Source: Puccinellia tenuiflora (Eukaryota > Streptophyta > Magnoliopsida > Poales > Poaceae). Taken from it: a stretch of 64,000 nt of DNA. The notes under the pieces are model-generated. The model had not been told where the DNA came from and did no database searches. It worked only from the letters and a program-made list of their open reading frames with translations. Positions 23,101 to 35,032 of this stretch are shown one piece after another (position 1 is the first letter of the stretch; every line of letters starts with the position of its first letter). The position numbers and the translations under genes were made by a program. The stretch spans positions 130,629 through 194,628 of the forward strand of contig QRDG01001883.1 in the NCBI GenBank assembly GCA_012064385.1. The letters are read 5' to 3'.

Positions 23101-23879
23101 GGAAGTGAATAATACGTTAAAGAATAATAGCGAAGAGGTTGTTAGGTAGTAGTATATCATTCCGGGTTCTGTTTTTGACTGAATCTAGATAATTCGTATC
23201 CAATGGACGGCACAATGAGAATTGTGGCTTGTTTTACTTGATGCAGACAGTACGGTGCAGTTACCTATTTTCTGTTACTTGGTTTATCTTTAGCTAATTA
23301 TGATGACCTAACAAACAGTGATCTAAATCAACCTTGTATAGTTTCCCCTGTATCTAGGCTTCCTACAATATTTCAAATACCTATAGCCACTGAAGTCTAA
23401 AGCCCGAGCCTGCTGAGCTTATCCACATAGAACATAAGCCATGACAGCTTTCACTATTCATATGTCATTTCGCAGCAATCTGATATTGTATTTCCAACCT
23501 TTTAGTTCCATGTGTCTGGAAAGCAGGACTGAGCACTCACAGGTACTAACAAAATACTAATGGTATTGCAGGCTTCACTGTCCCATTTAATTCATGCTGT
23601 GGAAGCGATGCCCCATATAACTGTTCTCTGTCGGTAATGTGTGGAAACCCTGGATCTTCCGTGTGCCCTGACACATCAAAGTACATCTCATGGGACGGAC
23701 TACACTTCACCGAGGCGATGTACAAAATTATCATCCAAGGAGTGCTTGGGACATACGCTGTTCCTCCTCTTTCAGAAACATGTCGGGGTGGAGAGTACAA
23801 AATCAACCAACTTAATCATTGTACAGATAACAATCCTACGAACACTGTAACGTATGATGCCATGAGCTCTTTTATTTGA
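20185..23879 (+). CDS. GDSL esterase/lipase, secreted; 5 exons
   Basis: A serine hydrolase of the plant GDSL (SGNH) family acting on ester bonds of lipids or acylated cell-wall compounds; the substrate is unknown. Exons 20185-20467, 21359-21568, 22193-22341, 22423-22699 and 23572-23879 give 408 residues, with GT-AG introns and unbroken phase. Residues 1-34 form a signal peptide (hydrophobic run AVSALVAGVVAAAVV, Ala-rich cleavage region), implying the secretory pathway. Block I is FSFGDSLTDTGN with the nucleophile Ser48. Block II is in GANFAVGGATA (exon 2). Block III is GEVGGNDYN with Asn183. Block V is WDGLHFTE with Asp348 and His351. The frame is open upstream of 20185, but ATG 20185 directly begins the signal peptide. 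About 35 residues follow the usual C-terminal 'L-x-E-x-C' region, a slight extension. No damage is seen. Confidence 0.93.
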
Positions 23880-24329
23880 TCATGTGACCTCTGGGGCACG
23901 TAGAGTTTCAATGAGCAATATATAGATGTTGCAGGGTTCCATGGATCACCTTGGACTCTTCTCAAAGTCAAGAAGAGCAGTGGTGAGGAAGCCTATACTT
24001 CTAATGAGAAGAGATTTTGCAGAGCAGAACACGAAAATCACACTTGCTGATTCCACTGCTTTGTGTGGCTCCTAATGTATTAGGAACTGGCTGCAACATG
24101 AAACAGGAAGTACACAGTACAGATTATATTGCACTCTGTCCAGGTCGTTTCTGTGTAGGAAACTAGATTTGTATCCCTGCTCCTGAGGGCAATGTATTCA
24201 GCACTAACTGCACTATATGTATAACAGCTAAAAATCATATACTTTCTGAAGCTTGCTTCTTCAGAATTATGGATCAATGGTCATTCAGTCCTCATGTTCA
24301 TAAAACATAAAAGTCTGAGGTGGGATCCT
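23880..24329. other. 3' UTR and flank of the GDSL gene
   Basis: Sequence after the TGA at 23879; probable 3' UTR in the first few hundred bases. No other gene seen. Confidence 0.4.
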
Positions 24330-24710
24330 CTTTCCTCAATGCCACAAGCAATGACTTGTCGGATGGACTCTGACTCCTCTATGCGGAGCACCTCGAGCTC
24401 CGTCTTCAAGGTTCTCACCTTGGCCTACCTGGCGTGCGTGTCCCCTAGGTACATCCTCTCTGCGCCTGCCACTGTGCCACACCTGCTTGGCGGCCGTCTT
24501 CCCGACCAGCGAGAGGATGGCGTCGTTGGGGACCCCCTAGTAGATGGCGGCCAACGTCATCCGCTCTGTCTGTACGTCGACGACTCTAGACCTTCCCTCA
24601 GGTTCGATCACCTCCTACACCCTTCAGCCGGCATGATAACTCTTCGTCCTCACCGCCCACACGATGTAATTGTGCCTCATCAGTTTCGGGTCCTGGAACA
24701 ACATGTTGTG
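24330..24710 (-). pseudogene. Ty1/Copia gag fossil (UBN2/DUF4219 type)
   Basis: The minus strand, with stops and one frame change, reads DPKLMRHNYIVWAVRTKSY, EVIEPEG, MTLAAIY, GVPNDAILSLVGKTAAKQVW and TLKTELEVLRIEESESI. This is the order seen in plant Copia-type gag domains (K-L-x-x-x-N-Y-x-x-W ... L-A-A-I-Y ... T-A-K-x-x-W ... L-x-x-E-x-E-x-L-R-x-x-E-x-E-S). There are at least three in-frame stops. The 219-residue open frame on the plus strand here is a shadow. Confidence 0.75.
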
Positions 24711-24820
24711 GACCTCCCAAGTCATCGGCCCCGGTCGAGTGCTTGCTCAATGACCACAATGTGTGCTTGGATGTACATCACAAACCTGGGTAGGCTTTTG
24801 TGGATAACCGAGTGTAACCG

Positions 24821-25531
24821 GAGGAAATTGCACATAACACCGGTAGTTGGGAACTTCGTTGCACCAAACCATAATCAAAAATTTCTTTTGCACAAAACAC
24901 CGTACTTTGAGTTTGAGGTAATTAGTTGCATAAAACACATAACCTCTTATTAGCCTCTTTAACCACCAGTTAAGCACTTAGGCCCACTTGCTGGATAAAC
25001 TTGAACCGGTCTAAATAACACCCGTTCCACACAAACAAAGGGAGCAGCAGAGAGCCGCCGGTGCTGTTTTTTATTATTATTATTTTTAGCTGAAGCGTGG
25101 AAACCACTGTCAAATGGCTCAGATATACTATCTCGTTCGGAGGCATCCTTAATTGCTTAGTTCCCTACAGTGTAGTTTTGGAACTTTATTGATGAATTTA
25201 ATATAGCAGTTGGTTGTATAAATTCCAGTTGGTCAAGAAGTCGTAGCCGGAGATATAGATTACCCAAGTTATTTGAATTCAGAGTACAGAGCATTAGCGT
25301 TGTTGCAGAACAATTTTTTTTCATTAGTGCACCAAAATGGCAGATGCTAAGCAATAACATATGTATGTCTTTCTCTGTTCGAGTCGAACTGATGAATACA
25401 CAGGCTAATAGCAGGTTATGCGTGTTGTGCAACTAATTACCCCAAAATCTGGTGTGCTATGACAAAAAAAATTGTGGTTATGATTTTGTCAAACAATATC
25501 CCCAATTGTTTATGTTAGATGCAATTTCCTC
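24821..25531. mobile_element. Mutator-type MITE with ~150-bp inverted repeats
   Basis: A 711-bp element flanked by a perfect 9-bp duplication GTGTAACCG (24812-24820 and 25532-25540). Ends are GAGGAAATTGCA and its complement. The arms match, with gaps, for about 150 bp, sharing for example 'gtaattagttgca' and 'cataacct'. No coding capacity. Confidence 0.88.
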
Positions 25532-25642
25532 GTGTAACCGAGAACGTTTTGAACTTGGCCGTGGCATCTCAAACTCAGAGTAATTAACCAACGGAGTTAA
25601 TGAGATTAAATATGATCGTGGAATCAATTTGACTATAAACTC

Positions 25643-26404
25643 CCATGTCAGGTTCGAGACTTTACGTGACTTCGATGGACGAATTGCAAGGGAATTGATT
25701 TGCGCAGCGGAACTTCGGACAAGTACCTATCAATGGTCGAACCGTTCAAGAGGGGGAAAACAATATAATGTTGCGGCGGTCTACGGAACTCTACACAACT
25801 TGTTCAGAAGTCAGAACGTCCTGAACTCCATACAGGTGTCGTTCTCTCAAGTGTGCTGAGTCCATTGAGTCACGACATCGAGTGAGATATTCCTATTGGA
25901 ACGGTCGAACGCGAGGTCGTTCGATGTAAGATTTCGGCTACTGCTCTGTCCATGTCAGGTTCGAGACTTTACGTGACTTCGATGGACGAACTGCAAGGGA
26001 ATTGATTTGCGCAGCGGAACTTCGGACAAGTACTCCCTCCGTTTCCCAATATAAGATGTTTTAGCATTTCTCTTTTCATCCGTATTTAGACATGTTTTAG
26101 TGCAAGATTCATTTAAACTTTACACTAAAACATATGTAGATACGGATGGAAAGAGAAATATTAAAACATCTTATATTTAGGAACGGAGGGAGTACCTATC
26201 AATAACTGAACCGTTCAAGAGGGGGAAAATGTTGCGGCGGTCTACGAAACTCTACACAACTTGTTCAGAAGTCAGAACGTCCTGATCTCCACACAGGTGT
26301 CGTTCTCTCAAATGTGTTGAGTCCATCCAGTCACGACAGCGAGTGAGATATTCCTATTGAAACGGTCGAGGTCGTTCGACGTAGGCTTTCGTCTACTGCT
26401 CTGC
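25643..26404. repeat. 307-bp tandem duplication, second copy interrupted by a MITE
   Basis: Copy 1 is 25643-25949 and copy 2 is 25950-26404. They share 'ggttcgagactttacgtgac', 'ttgatttgcgcagcggaac', 'gttgcggcggtctacg' and 'gagtgagatattcctatt'. Copy 2 has small deletions plus the 160-bp Stowaway at 26033-26192. Non-coding. Confidence 0.9.
26033..26192. mobile_element. Stowaway MITE inside duplicated unit
   Basis: A 160-bp element, CTCCCTCCGTTTCCCAATAT to GAACGGAGGGAG, with TA on both sides (26031-26032, 26193-26194). The empty site is preserved in copy 1, where 'ggacaagtacctatc' is continuous. Confidence 0.95.
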
Positions 26405-27261
26405 ATCCTGCAAGCTCTCACTGGTTCCTTGCTGAAAAGGCCTATTTTGGCAGCTACGCGCTTGATGCTAACGTGGTCAGCATACTAGCAAATTCAATAA
26501 TGCGCGACTTTTTCACTGCATTTCAGAGTATAAACTCGGCCGGCAAGAAGAACTATTCCGTAGCTCCATATTGACCTGAATCTTATGCAGCTCTGCTATG
26601 GCAAGAAGAACAGCTGTATTTGTAGGGCTAGCTAGCTATTGCATCGTTCATACATCCAGCCAGCCTTTCGAAGAAAAAACATCCAGCCAGCCATATCAAT
26701 ACGGGTGATAGCTCAGTTTACAGGTGCCTTGTCTTAGAGAATCTAACGGACCCCTTATATCTTGCTGAACGGTAAAATAACCGTCAGTTTACTATTTTGT
26801 TCAAAAAAAAGTCCCGGTCAGAACCCGCATCCGATCCCGATCCTTAAAAAAATTTGAGGCTGCGGAAAAATCACCCCTCCAACATTTACAATCACAGGCT
26901 GGGAGGCCGACCCAAGGGCCGAGGGTGCCCTTTATCTTGTGTGAGGCATTGGTGAGAGGGAATATTCAGGACGGGCCGATGACCTTCCGCCATGGAATTC
27001 ACCAGAATCCGGCTGTCTTCCACTAATGTCACCGGAATCGCCGGAAACGAGGGTAGCAGCTAGGGGGGGGGGGGGGGGGGGGGCTTCGTGCGTCGCCGGC
27101 CGATCTCGCCGCTGCGCCCCGGCCCCAGCCGGCTTCGTCTTCGTCTTCATCCGGCCGCTATACACCGGTGGGACTCCATCCTAGATCGTCGTGAAGAGAG
27201 GAGGACGCGCGCGAAGGCTTCATGCGCCGACGGCGGAGCTCGTCGTTGCACCCCGGGGGCT
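26405..27261. other. Intergenic, no gene seen
   Basis: Contains a run of 21 G (27063-27083), prone to polymorphism or misassembly. Short GC-rich frames are unsupported. Confidence 0.4.
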
Positions 27262-27545
27262 TCGTCCTCCTCCAGGCAGAACAAATCGAAACACAGCGGA
27301 GACTCCGGGGCCAGACTCGTCGGTGATCTCCGGGGCGGGATCGATGCAGGCGTCCATGATGATCTTCTTCCCGCGATGGCGGACGCGGACGTTTGTGCCA
27401 CCTTGAGGATGCCCCGCTGGACCAGGGCGCGGGTGAGCTTGCTGAGGCCGGCGGCGCTCAGCTTTGTCACCGATTGGAGGTCCTTGCTCGACATGCCTCA
27501 TTGCTCGCCACATAGATGCACTTGTAGACATCACGATCGGACGGG
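27262..27545 (-). pseudogene. Fragment resembling RNA polymerase III subunit RPC6 (Rpc34)
   Basis: Minus-strand pieces in three frames join in order: RDVYKCIYVASNEA, MSSKDLQSVTKLSAAGLSKL, TRALVQRGILKVAQ, then NVRVRHRGKKIIMDACIDPA and PEITDESGPG. The pattern (V-Y-x-x-I ... K-D-x-x-x-x-x-x-L ... L-x-x-R-x-L-K-V ... K-x-x-M ... P-x-x-E-I-T) resembles the second winged-helix domain of plant RPC6. The frame breaks mean it is a gene fragment or a degraded copy. The assignment is by remembered family pattern only. Confidence 0.45.
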
Positions 27546-28382
27546 ATGCAGTGGGGAAGAAGAAAAAAAAAAAGAGAAAATATAAAAGGCCACCGATAGG
27601 TGGGGCACTTGGTGACATATTTGCATTTGAAGTTTTGTTTACGATCTGTGGGAGAAAATTTAGGACTAGAAAAATACTTTTCGGTGGCGTGTATCCGTGT
27701 TTTAAAGGTCATAGATTTAAAGAGTCTAATAGAGATGCTCTTAGCCTTCCTCCGGCCCGAGCCGCACCCCCGCAGTGAAGCGTGCTCCCCGATTGCCGCG
27801 TGTGCATGAGTGCATCCATGCCACGGGCAACAACTGGAGGGAGGCTGCGGGAGTCGTCGTCCGTCCGCAGGCTCCTCCGATGACCATTTCACACTATGTC
27901 ACGGGTTGACAATTTGGGTCACTTTGTTAGGGAAATTTCAAAATGTGCCCCAAAAAGTTAACAATTTGGGGCACTTTGAATTAAAATACTCCAAATTTAA
28001 TTTAAAATTCAACATAGCTTGTTTGTGCATAATGCAAGACTCTTATAAAAACAATATCGTCTTCCGCGGGCGACACGGATGGCGATATCAATCTCTTCCA
28101 TGGAACCACTGTTGGGCAATCTGTACTCGTCGCCGCCGGCCGATGTGGCCGGGAAAAACCTGTGCGGCTGACGGCAGCGGGCCTCTAGGGGCTCAGAGCG
28201 ACACGACACAAGGTGGCGAGAGTCGAAGTGGCGGAGCCGCGACCACAATGGCGGCGATACCAGCGGGTGGCCAAAGCGTGTACGCATCTACATCAACTGA
28301 ATCAAGTACGCCAACAACCAACATGCACATGTCGCCCGATCAGCTGAGTATCTATGAATCATGTATGCATAGCAGAAGATCA
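27546..28382. other. Intergenic, no firm feature
   Basis: 27600-27745 is AT-rich and ends in the phrase 'tagagatgctctta', typical of a DNA-transposon flank. 28040-28290 is GC-rich and open in places on both strands; I recognise no product. Before the hAT-like insertion, 28390 was continuous with 39510. Confidence 0.35.
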
Positions 28383-28390
28383 GTTGCGCA

Positions 28391-29293
28391 TCCGGATGGC
28401 AATGGGTACCCAACTCCCGCTAACCCGCCGGGCAACCGCATCAAATGGGGAGGGTTTGGTTAAGAAAAAAACCTGCGGGGCTACTTATCGGTGAAATATA
28501 AAACCCATCGGGTCTAGCGGAGGCGGGTATGGGGTGTCAAACCCGTACCCTCTAACCCGCAGACCCGGCTTGACAGGTGGGGCCTATGTGTCATTTTATT
28601 AAAAAAACCTAACCTACTAATTACGTCTCCACTTCCATTCCCCAACCTGCCAGCCGCCCAGCCGCCATTATTTCCCCGCGAGTGCCGCCTCCCATCTCAC
28701 CTCTCACGCCGCCGCCTCCCATCTCACCTCTCGTGTCACCACCTCCCATCCTCTCTCTCTATCTCTATCTATCTATCTCTCTCTCTCTTCCCCGTGAGCG
28801 CCGCCGCCTCCCATCTCACCCCTCACGTTGCCGCCTCCCATCCTCTCTCTCTTCCTCGCGAGCACCGCCGCTCCTGGCCTCCTGCTCCTCCATGCGCCGC
28901 CTCGCCCCCTGCCTCATCCGCATCCTGTCCTGCGCCGCTGCTCCCCGAGGAGGGCCATGGCATCCGAGCCCATCGATCCAGACGAGGGGAGCGACTCCAA
29001 GAGGAGGCGTCACGCGCGACAGATTGTCGCTGCCGGTTGCTGCCACTAGGAGGTTGCCGCTGCGCCGCCTCCTTCCTGCGTCACCGCCGCTGTGCAGCCT
29101 CTCTCCTATGCCGCCGCCAAGTCCTTGTCGCGCCGCCGCAGTGGACCTTCGCGGGTACCTGTTGGGTCCCCCGAACCCGGCCGGGTGGCGGGTTTGGTGG
29201 AGCTCTAGACCCGACGGCGGGTATGGGGGCGGGTAGCGGGGGCGGGGAGGAGGGTCGGGTGCAGGTTTTTTTTAGGGGGGAGGGGGGAACCCG
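28391..29293. mobile_element. hAT-like non-autonomous element, left part
   Basis: The left terminus TCCGGATGGCAATGGGTACC mirrors the right terminus at 39482-39501 (complement begins TAGAGATGGCACCCGC). The 8-bp repeat GTTGCGCA flanks both ends (28383-28390 and 39502-39509), as expected for hAT. The interior is rich in 'acccgc' motifs. The element is split at 29293/39474 by the LTR retrotransposon, leaving about 931 bp of its own sequence. Confidence 0.8.
28750..28792. repeat. CT/CTAT microsatellite
   Basis: Short-period run of 'ctctat' and 'ctat' units within the hAT-like element. Confidence 0.8.
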
Positions 29294-31417
29294 TGAAAAG
29301 ACAAACGATGTCGCCTTGAGGGGGGTGAATAGGCGATTAAAACTTTTCCGGTTTAAGGCTTGACAATTTCGGAATAAAACTAGGTGTTTAAATTAACAAG
29401 CCAACAACCTAAAATACTAGGTTCACCTATGTGCACCAACAACTTATGCTAAGCAAGATAACAACAGGGTGATAGCAAGATATAACACTTCAAGCACGAA
29501 GGCTATCACAAGGTAAATTGCATAAGTAAAGAGTTCGGGTATAGAAATAACCGAGGCACGCGGAGACGAGGATGTATTCCTGAGTTCCTCCTTGTTAAGG
29601 GAGTACGTCTCGTTAGAGGGGTGTGAGCTCGCCGCAAAGGCATACGCAAGACGCCACAAAAGGCCTCACCCTATTCTCCGATGAACCTCACCCCAAGGGT
29701 TAGGTTCACCTTCCACTATCGGAATCCTTCAAGGCGGAATCCGGAGCCTTTACAACGATCTTGGGGCACACACCCACAACTCAATCGAGGGCTCCCAAAC
29801 CTTGCCCGAAGCTTCACAACTCGAAGTCTTTGCGACACCACCAACCGTCTAGGGTACACAATGCACCCAAGAGGCACAAGCTCTTGGGAACACAATGCAC
29901 CCAAGAGTAACAAGCTTCTCGAACTTCAATCCCACGTATCACCGTGGAGAGCATAAACCTATGCAACAAATGCAATGGCAAGAACACAAGAAGTGCTCAA
30001 ATCCTTCACTACCAAATCCCACCAAAAGCAACAAATGCTTATGGGGGGAGAAGAGAGGAAGAACAAAGAGGAGAATCACCAAGAACTCCAAGATCAAGAT
30101 CTACTAGGTTCCCCTCACTTAGAGGAGGAATGGATTGGTGGAATTGTAGATCTAGATCTCCTCTCTTGATTCCCTAAAGATGAGCAAGAATCATTGGAGA
30201 GATTGAGAGGAATCAAAGCTTCGGAGGTCAACAATGGAGGTGAGAGAGGAAAAATAGAGCTCCAAATGGTTGGAAACATTGGGGAAGAAGATCCCTTAAA
30301 AAGGGCTCCAAAATGGAGCAGTTAGTGGGAAAAAATAGAGGCAGCCCGACAGCCCGGCCTGGGGCCGGCCTTGGTCCGGCCTGGCAGGGCAGGAACCAGA
30401 AGCGGCCGGCCTTGGCCCGGCCTGAGCCCGACCTGGGCTGGCCAAACTGCAGAAAAACATCCAACACGAAAACGAATATATTTTGCTCATCCGAACTCCG
30501 TTTTCGATGTTCTTGGGCTCATTGGAATCGCAACGAAAATCTCTACAAGAATATACAGAGAAACATCATAGTACAACAAGGGAGAATAAAACCAAATATG
30601 GAAAGGTAAAATCTTTGTATAAAGAACCGGAAACACCATATCTTTTGCAAACGAAGTCCGAATGAAGTGAAACCAATTTTTTTGGAAAGAAGACGACAAG
30701 AGATATCCTTGGAAATATTGAAAACAAGTAAAGGATATTTTGCAAATAATTGGAAGAGTGATACCATCCACAAGGATGAATCGACAAAATCTCTAATACC
30801 AAAAACGCAATAGGAGACGCATATGAAAACCGTTTTCGGTGAACTTGGCCTTGTCATGACAAGCACCAAGACCACACCACGATAAGAGCCAAATAAGAAC
30901 CAATAAAGAAGATTGCAAGGAAGCAAAGTTTTGAGCTCTCCACGAATGATACGATCAAGATACTCGGTCGAGAGCCCCTCTTGATAGTACGGCTATTTAT
31001 CCTATAACCCGGTCTCTTAACTAACATCATGAGACCGGTAAAATAGAAAGCCTATCAAGATCATACCTTTGCCTTTTACATAATCCACTTGAGGTCGATG
31101 ATGACGATCTTCATCTCCTCAAGACGAACCACCTTTCTTGATTGCGCTTCGCTTGGTGAAGACTCACATGTTGCTCCCCCATACACCAATATGGGAGAAG
31201 CACTCTTCGGCATATCTTCACTTGGACTTGAGTATTGATCAACCCGCACTTAGCCTTGATCAACATGTAATCTTCTTCCCTTAGCCTTGACTCCAACAAA
31301 TGGAGATCAAGCAACGCATATGGACACAACCTACAAGTATAGCTTAAAACAAACATTAGTCCATATAGATTGTCATTAATTACCAAAACCACACATGGGG
31401 GCAACCATGCACTTTCA
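29294..31417 (-). repeat. 3' LTR of the gag-only element
   Basis: 2,124 bp, matching 37327-39468 along its length with scattered substitutions and small indels. Contains palindromic GC-rich blocks ('ggccggccttggcccggcct') around 30340-30440. Confidence 0.9.
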
Positions 31418-34400
31418 ATCTCCCCCATTTTGGTAATTGATGACAATCCCTTTTTTAAGAGGGTTTATATAATGAATTAAGCAACCTTGCAAGACAAACA
31501 AGCAAGGATGCAAGCGCATTAAAGGCAAATGCTTAAGAACCAAACAAAAGCATAAAACCAAATTCCCTTAAACCCTCTAAACTTCTCCCCCATTGGCATC
31601 GATTGCCGAAATGGGAAGAAAAATTTAGAAGGCCAATATAATATGAGTTCCTCCACGAGGTATGCATTACTCGAGATATGAGTGAAATCGAATGCACATA
31701 TCTAATGATGAACAGTTAGAGGAAATTAAACTATATTGAGGATCCAAAGATTGCAAATAAGATGAAGTCATTCTAAACATCTCCACAAAGGAGATAAGCA
31801 ATCGAAAAGATCTAAAACGAGAGTTCTAAATAAAAATGGAGAGGCTCCCCAATGTTCATGCACTATTGAGGAGTACACAAATATGGAATCCTCACTCTCC
31901 CATAACCATCTAGAACACACAACAAGTGCACGAGTACATAGAACTAAAAACAAATCATTGCACTTGCACCAAGGATATGGTTGAGCCATAAGAAGATACC
32001 AATTTAAAAGACTCATCATAAGATAGGCCCAACCAAGTTACAAAGAAGATTTTTCAAAAAGAATATGTTCACAAGCTCAAGGATACCAATTGGAAACTAA
32101 AACCAATTGAAAAAGCCAAGAGCTAGTGAAAACATTTGGCCAATAAAATCAACTTGCTCACCGTGATAAGCATGAAGACAAAGATCTTCAATAAAATATG
32201 AGTGCGCAAAGATGCAAATAGAAATGAGACAAGCACTCACGAGACAAATTTGGAGCCACCAAAGAATTATAGATGAAAAACAAAGTGGCTCGAAAGAAAT
32301 AGGATACCAAATAAAGGTGACCTCTCTCATATGTATAGGTTTCTAAGTAGACAAATCGTTGATGATATACATCCACAAAGAAACTTGCACATATGAAATG
32401 GTCGATGAAGGGGAGACCAAGGTATCCAAAAGGGAAGTCATGAATATACAAAAGAGATTATTGCATAAAAGCATAGCACATAACTCAAATTTATCTCATT
32501 GTATATAAATGAACTTCAAAAATATCAAAGACATCACACATATCACTAAGGGAACAAGAGATAGTGAAGATGCTTTGATATATGCAACAAGTATCACAAA
32601 GAAATAATACCAATTGAAGAAAAGGTTTTTACAATTTCATCACAAATATCACAAAGATATACCAAGTGAAGGAAATAAGCCAAAACCACAACAATTGCAC
32701 CTAAAAGCTTTCATGCCAAGAAGCAACCTACACAAGGTTGAGACTAGAAAAGTATGCATGTGATAGATACTTGTTACCGAGATGCATTGACGATGAAGAA
32801 GATGAGAGTTTGTTTATCATCAAAGCTTGGCTCCAATAATAACATGGTGAGAACACCTTCCTTATGAATGAGGCAAGCATCCAATGCATCTCCATTGTAC
32901 CTAAAACAAAATTCAAGTACACCACGGTTCCCAAACTTATTGGGTCCCATAGTAGTTAGAAGAACTATAATACATAGGACATACTCCACATAAATATGTG
33001 CATATAGATATGAAATTGAATTTCATACACATCTTAGCCGAGTTAGGATTCGGTGAAGTATACCCCATTTATTGGATCAAGAAAGATAAGCATGCTATAA
33101 TGAAATAAATTAGTAACCGTGCATGCAAAGACTTTCTAGAACCGAATGAGATACAACTTGGACAAAAAACACCAAGTAAACCAAGAAGGCATACCAAAGT
33201 GTGACAAGAAATGGTTGTCCAAATTATATCAAAATCCAAGTCAACACATGATCTAGGAAAATCAAATCAACATATGATTGATACAAAGCACATCAACACA
33301 TGAAGTGAGATATCAATAGGAGTCGAATCAAAACAACACATGACCGATAAGACACCAATTGAAAATAAGATACCAACTAGGAGCAAAGATACCAAGAGAA
33401 GGATGATACTCGACCGAAATCAAGTAAAGTAAAATAAAGAAATAAGGTATCAAAGCTCCCACAAGAGATATCAATTGAAACAAATATCTATAAAAGAGAT
33501 ATTAGATTCCAGTTAATACCAATTGATGGTACCAAAGCAAATCCAAAAAGGCATAGAAGTTAAATATAGGATACATGCCCAAATGGCATTTCTCATTCAA
33601 GAAGATACAACACAAATCAAGAAATGAGAAAGCAAACTCCCAAGGGAGCGCAAGGTTACGACAAATAAACCAAGCACTCTCTACACTTTTATGATGGCAC
33701 AAAGCATCAAGGAAAAAAGTTTGTCTTCCATAAACACATAATATAGAAATCAAGTGCCAATTGAAAGGATCAAATATTGATAGATAGGATAGTGTTCTAA
33801 ATAAAAAGGAATGCTCCCCCAAGATTCATGCATTATCTTTCATATTTGTATTTGAATACAAAATGCACGCACAAGGGATCATTACTCTCCATATTTTATT
33901 TACAACACTAAACACTACCAATTGAAAATTGGGATCCATGCAAGAGGCAAGGAAGGCAATGGGAGTAAAAAAAACACTTGGCAATAAATAAGGCAATTCA
34001 ATGCAAGAGCCAATATGAGGATTAACAAAAATATTCTACCACAAATGTGAATATCAATTGTCCAAGGACAATGAGTATAAGGAAATACTTTCCTGGTGAG
34101 TAGAGATATACAAGGTCATCCTCACAAGATAAAACATATGGCGGGATAAGAAAAAAAACCATATTTTAATAAAGTTTGTTGGTAGTTCCAATTATTCAAA
34201 CCAACTGGCAAGGCCGTGGTTAAAATAATATGGAACAAATGGTTTCTCAAATAATATATATAAATGCATATTAGAGAAAAACCATACCAAGCAAACTCAC
34301 ACAAACAAGAGCCAAAGGATAACCAAAATGAAAATTGAAACTTGTTCGAGCAAACATGCCACATAGGAATAAGATAAATTACAATATCAAAACTAAGTGG

Positions 34401-35032
34401 CACCACCTCATATGTTCACATTTTTAGGTTTGTAATATGCACAAAGCTTATTACTCCCCCATAATGTGATAATAAATTTTATTTAAGCTAGAGGCAAATA
34501 AAATCCAACGAGAGAAATTAATGGACATTATAGAATTTGAATTTCTCACGAGTATGACATACCACATAGTGACTAGATAATCTATATATATCAATACTAA
34601 GTGGTATTCCTCATGTATAGTCATTTTAGGATTGTGAAGTGCACGAAGCACATCACCTCCCCCAAAATGGGATATTCCATTAATATCTCAAAAGAGCCAA
34701 ATGAAATCCACACAAGATCCAATAAGGCTCGACACACAAGTTACACATACATGATACACAACTAATCCTACACAACCTTGAATAACAAGACAAGTAAGAG
34801 AGTAGCATATCACATACAAGCACATGCTAGGAACAAAACTAACACATGCAAGGGAGCAAGCAACTTTCAATGTATATATAATGTAAATACAAGTTACAGC
34901 AAGGAGGAACATAGGATATGAGATATGGCAATATAATCCATTTGACTTGTCTTGATGAAATAATAATCATGAAGATCCCTTAATTCTTCAAAGATAGCCA
35001 AGTCTCCAATGTCCTCCATCACAACCTATTGA
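31418..35032 (-). other. Non-coding internal region of the gag-only element
   Basis: About 3.6 kb, A-rich on the plus strand, with no open frame longer than ~110 codons and no recognisable domain. The motif 'taccaattga' or a one-base variant recurs many times (for example near 32084, 32102, 32608, 33350, 33508, 33905). Confidence 0.7.

Noticed and set aside
24294..24953. 219-residue open frame on the plus strand
   Set aside because: Shadow of a Copia gag fossil read on the minus strand; no domain, and it crosses into the MITE at 24821.
27810..28463. 217-residue plus-strand open frame and 92-residue minus-strand frame
   Set aside because: No recognisable product; the plus frame runs into the hAT-like element at 28391.
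28682..29363. Overlapping 184- and 189-residue proline/arginine-rich frames
   Set aside because: Composition effect of the GC-rich hAT-like element and its microsatellite.
31111..34912. Many 60-110-residue minus-strand frames, some hydrophobic
   Set aside because: No domain, overlapping in several frames; they follow from A-rich composition of the LTR element's non-coding region.
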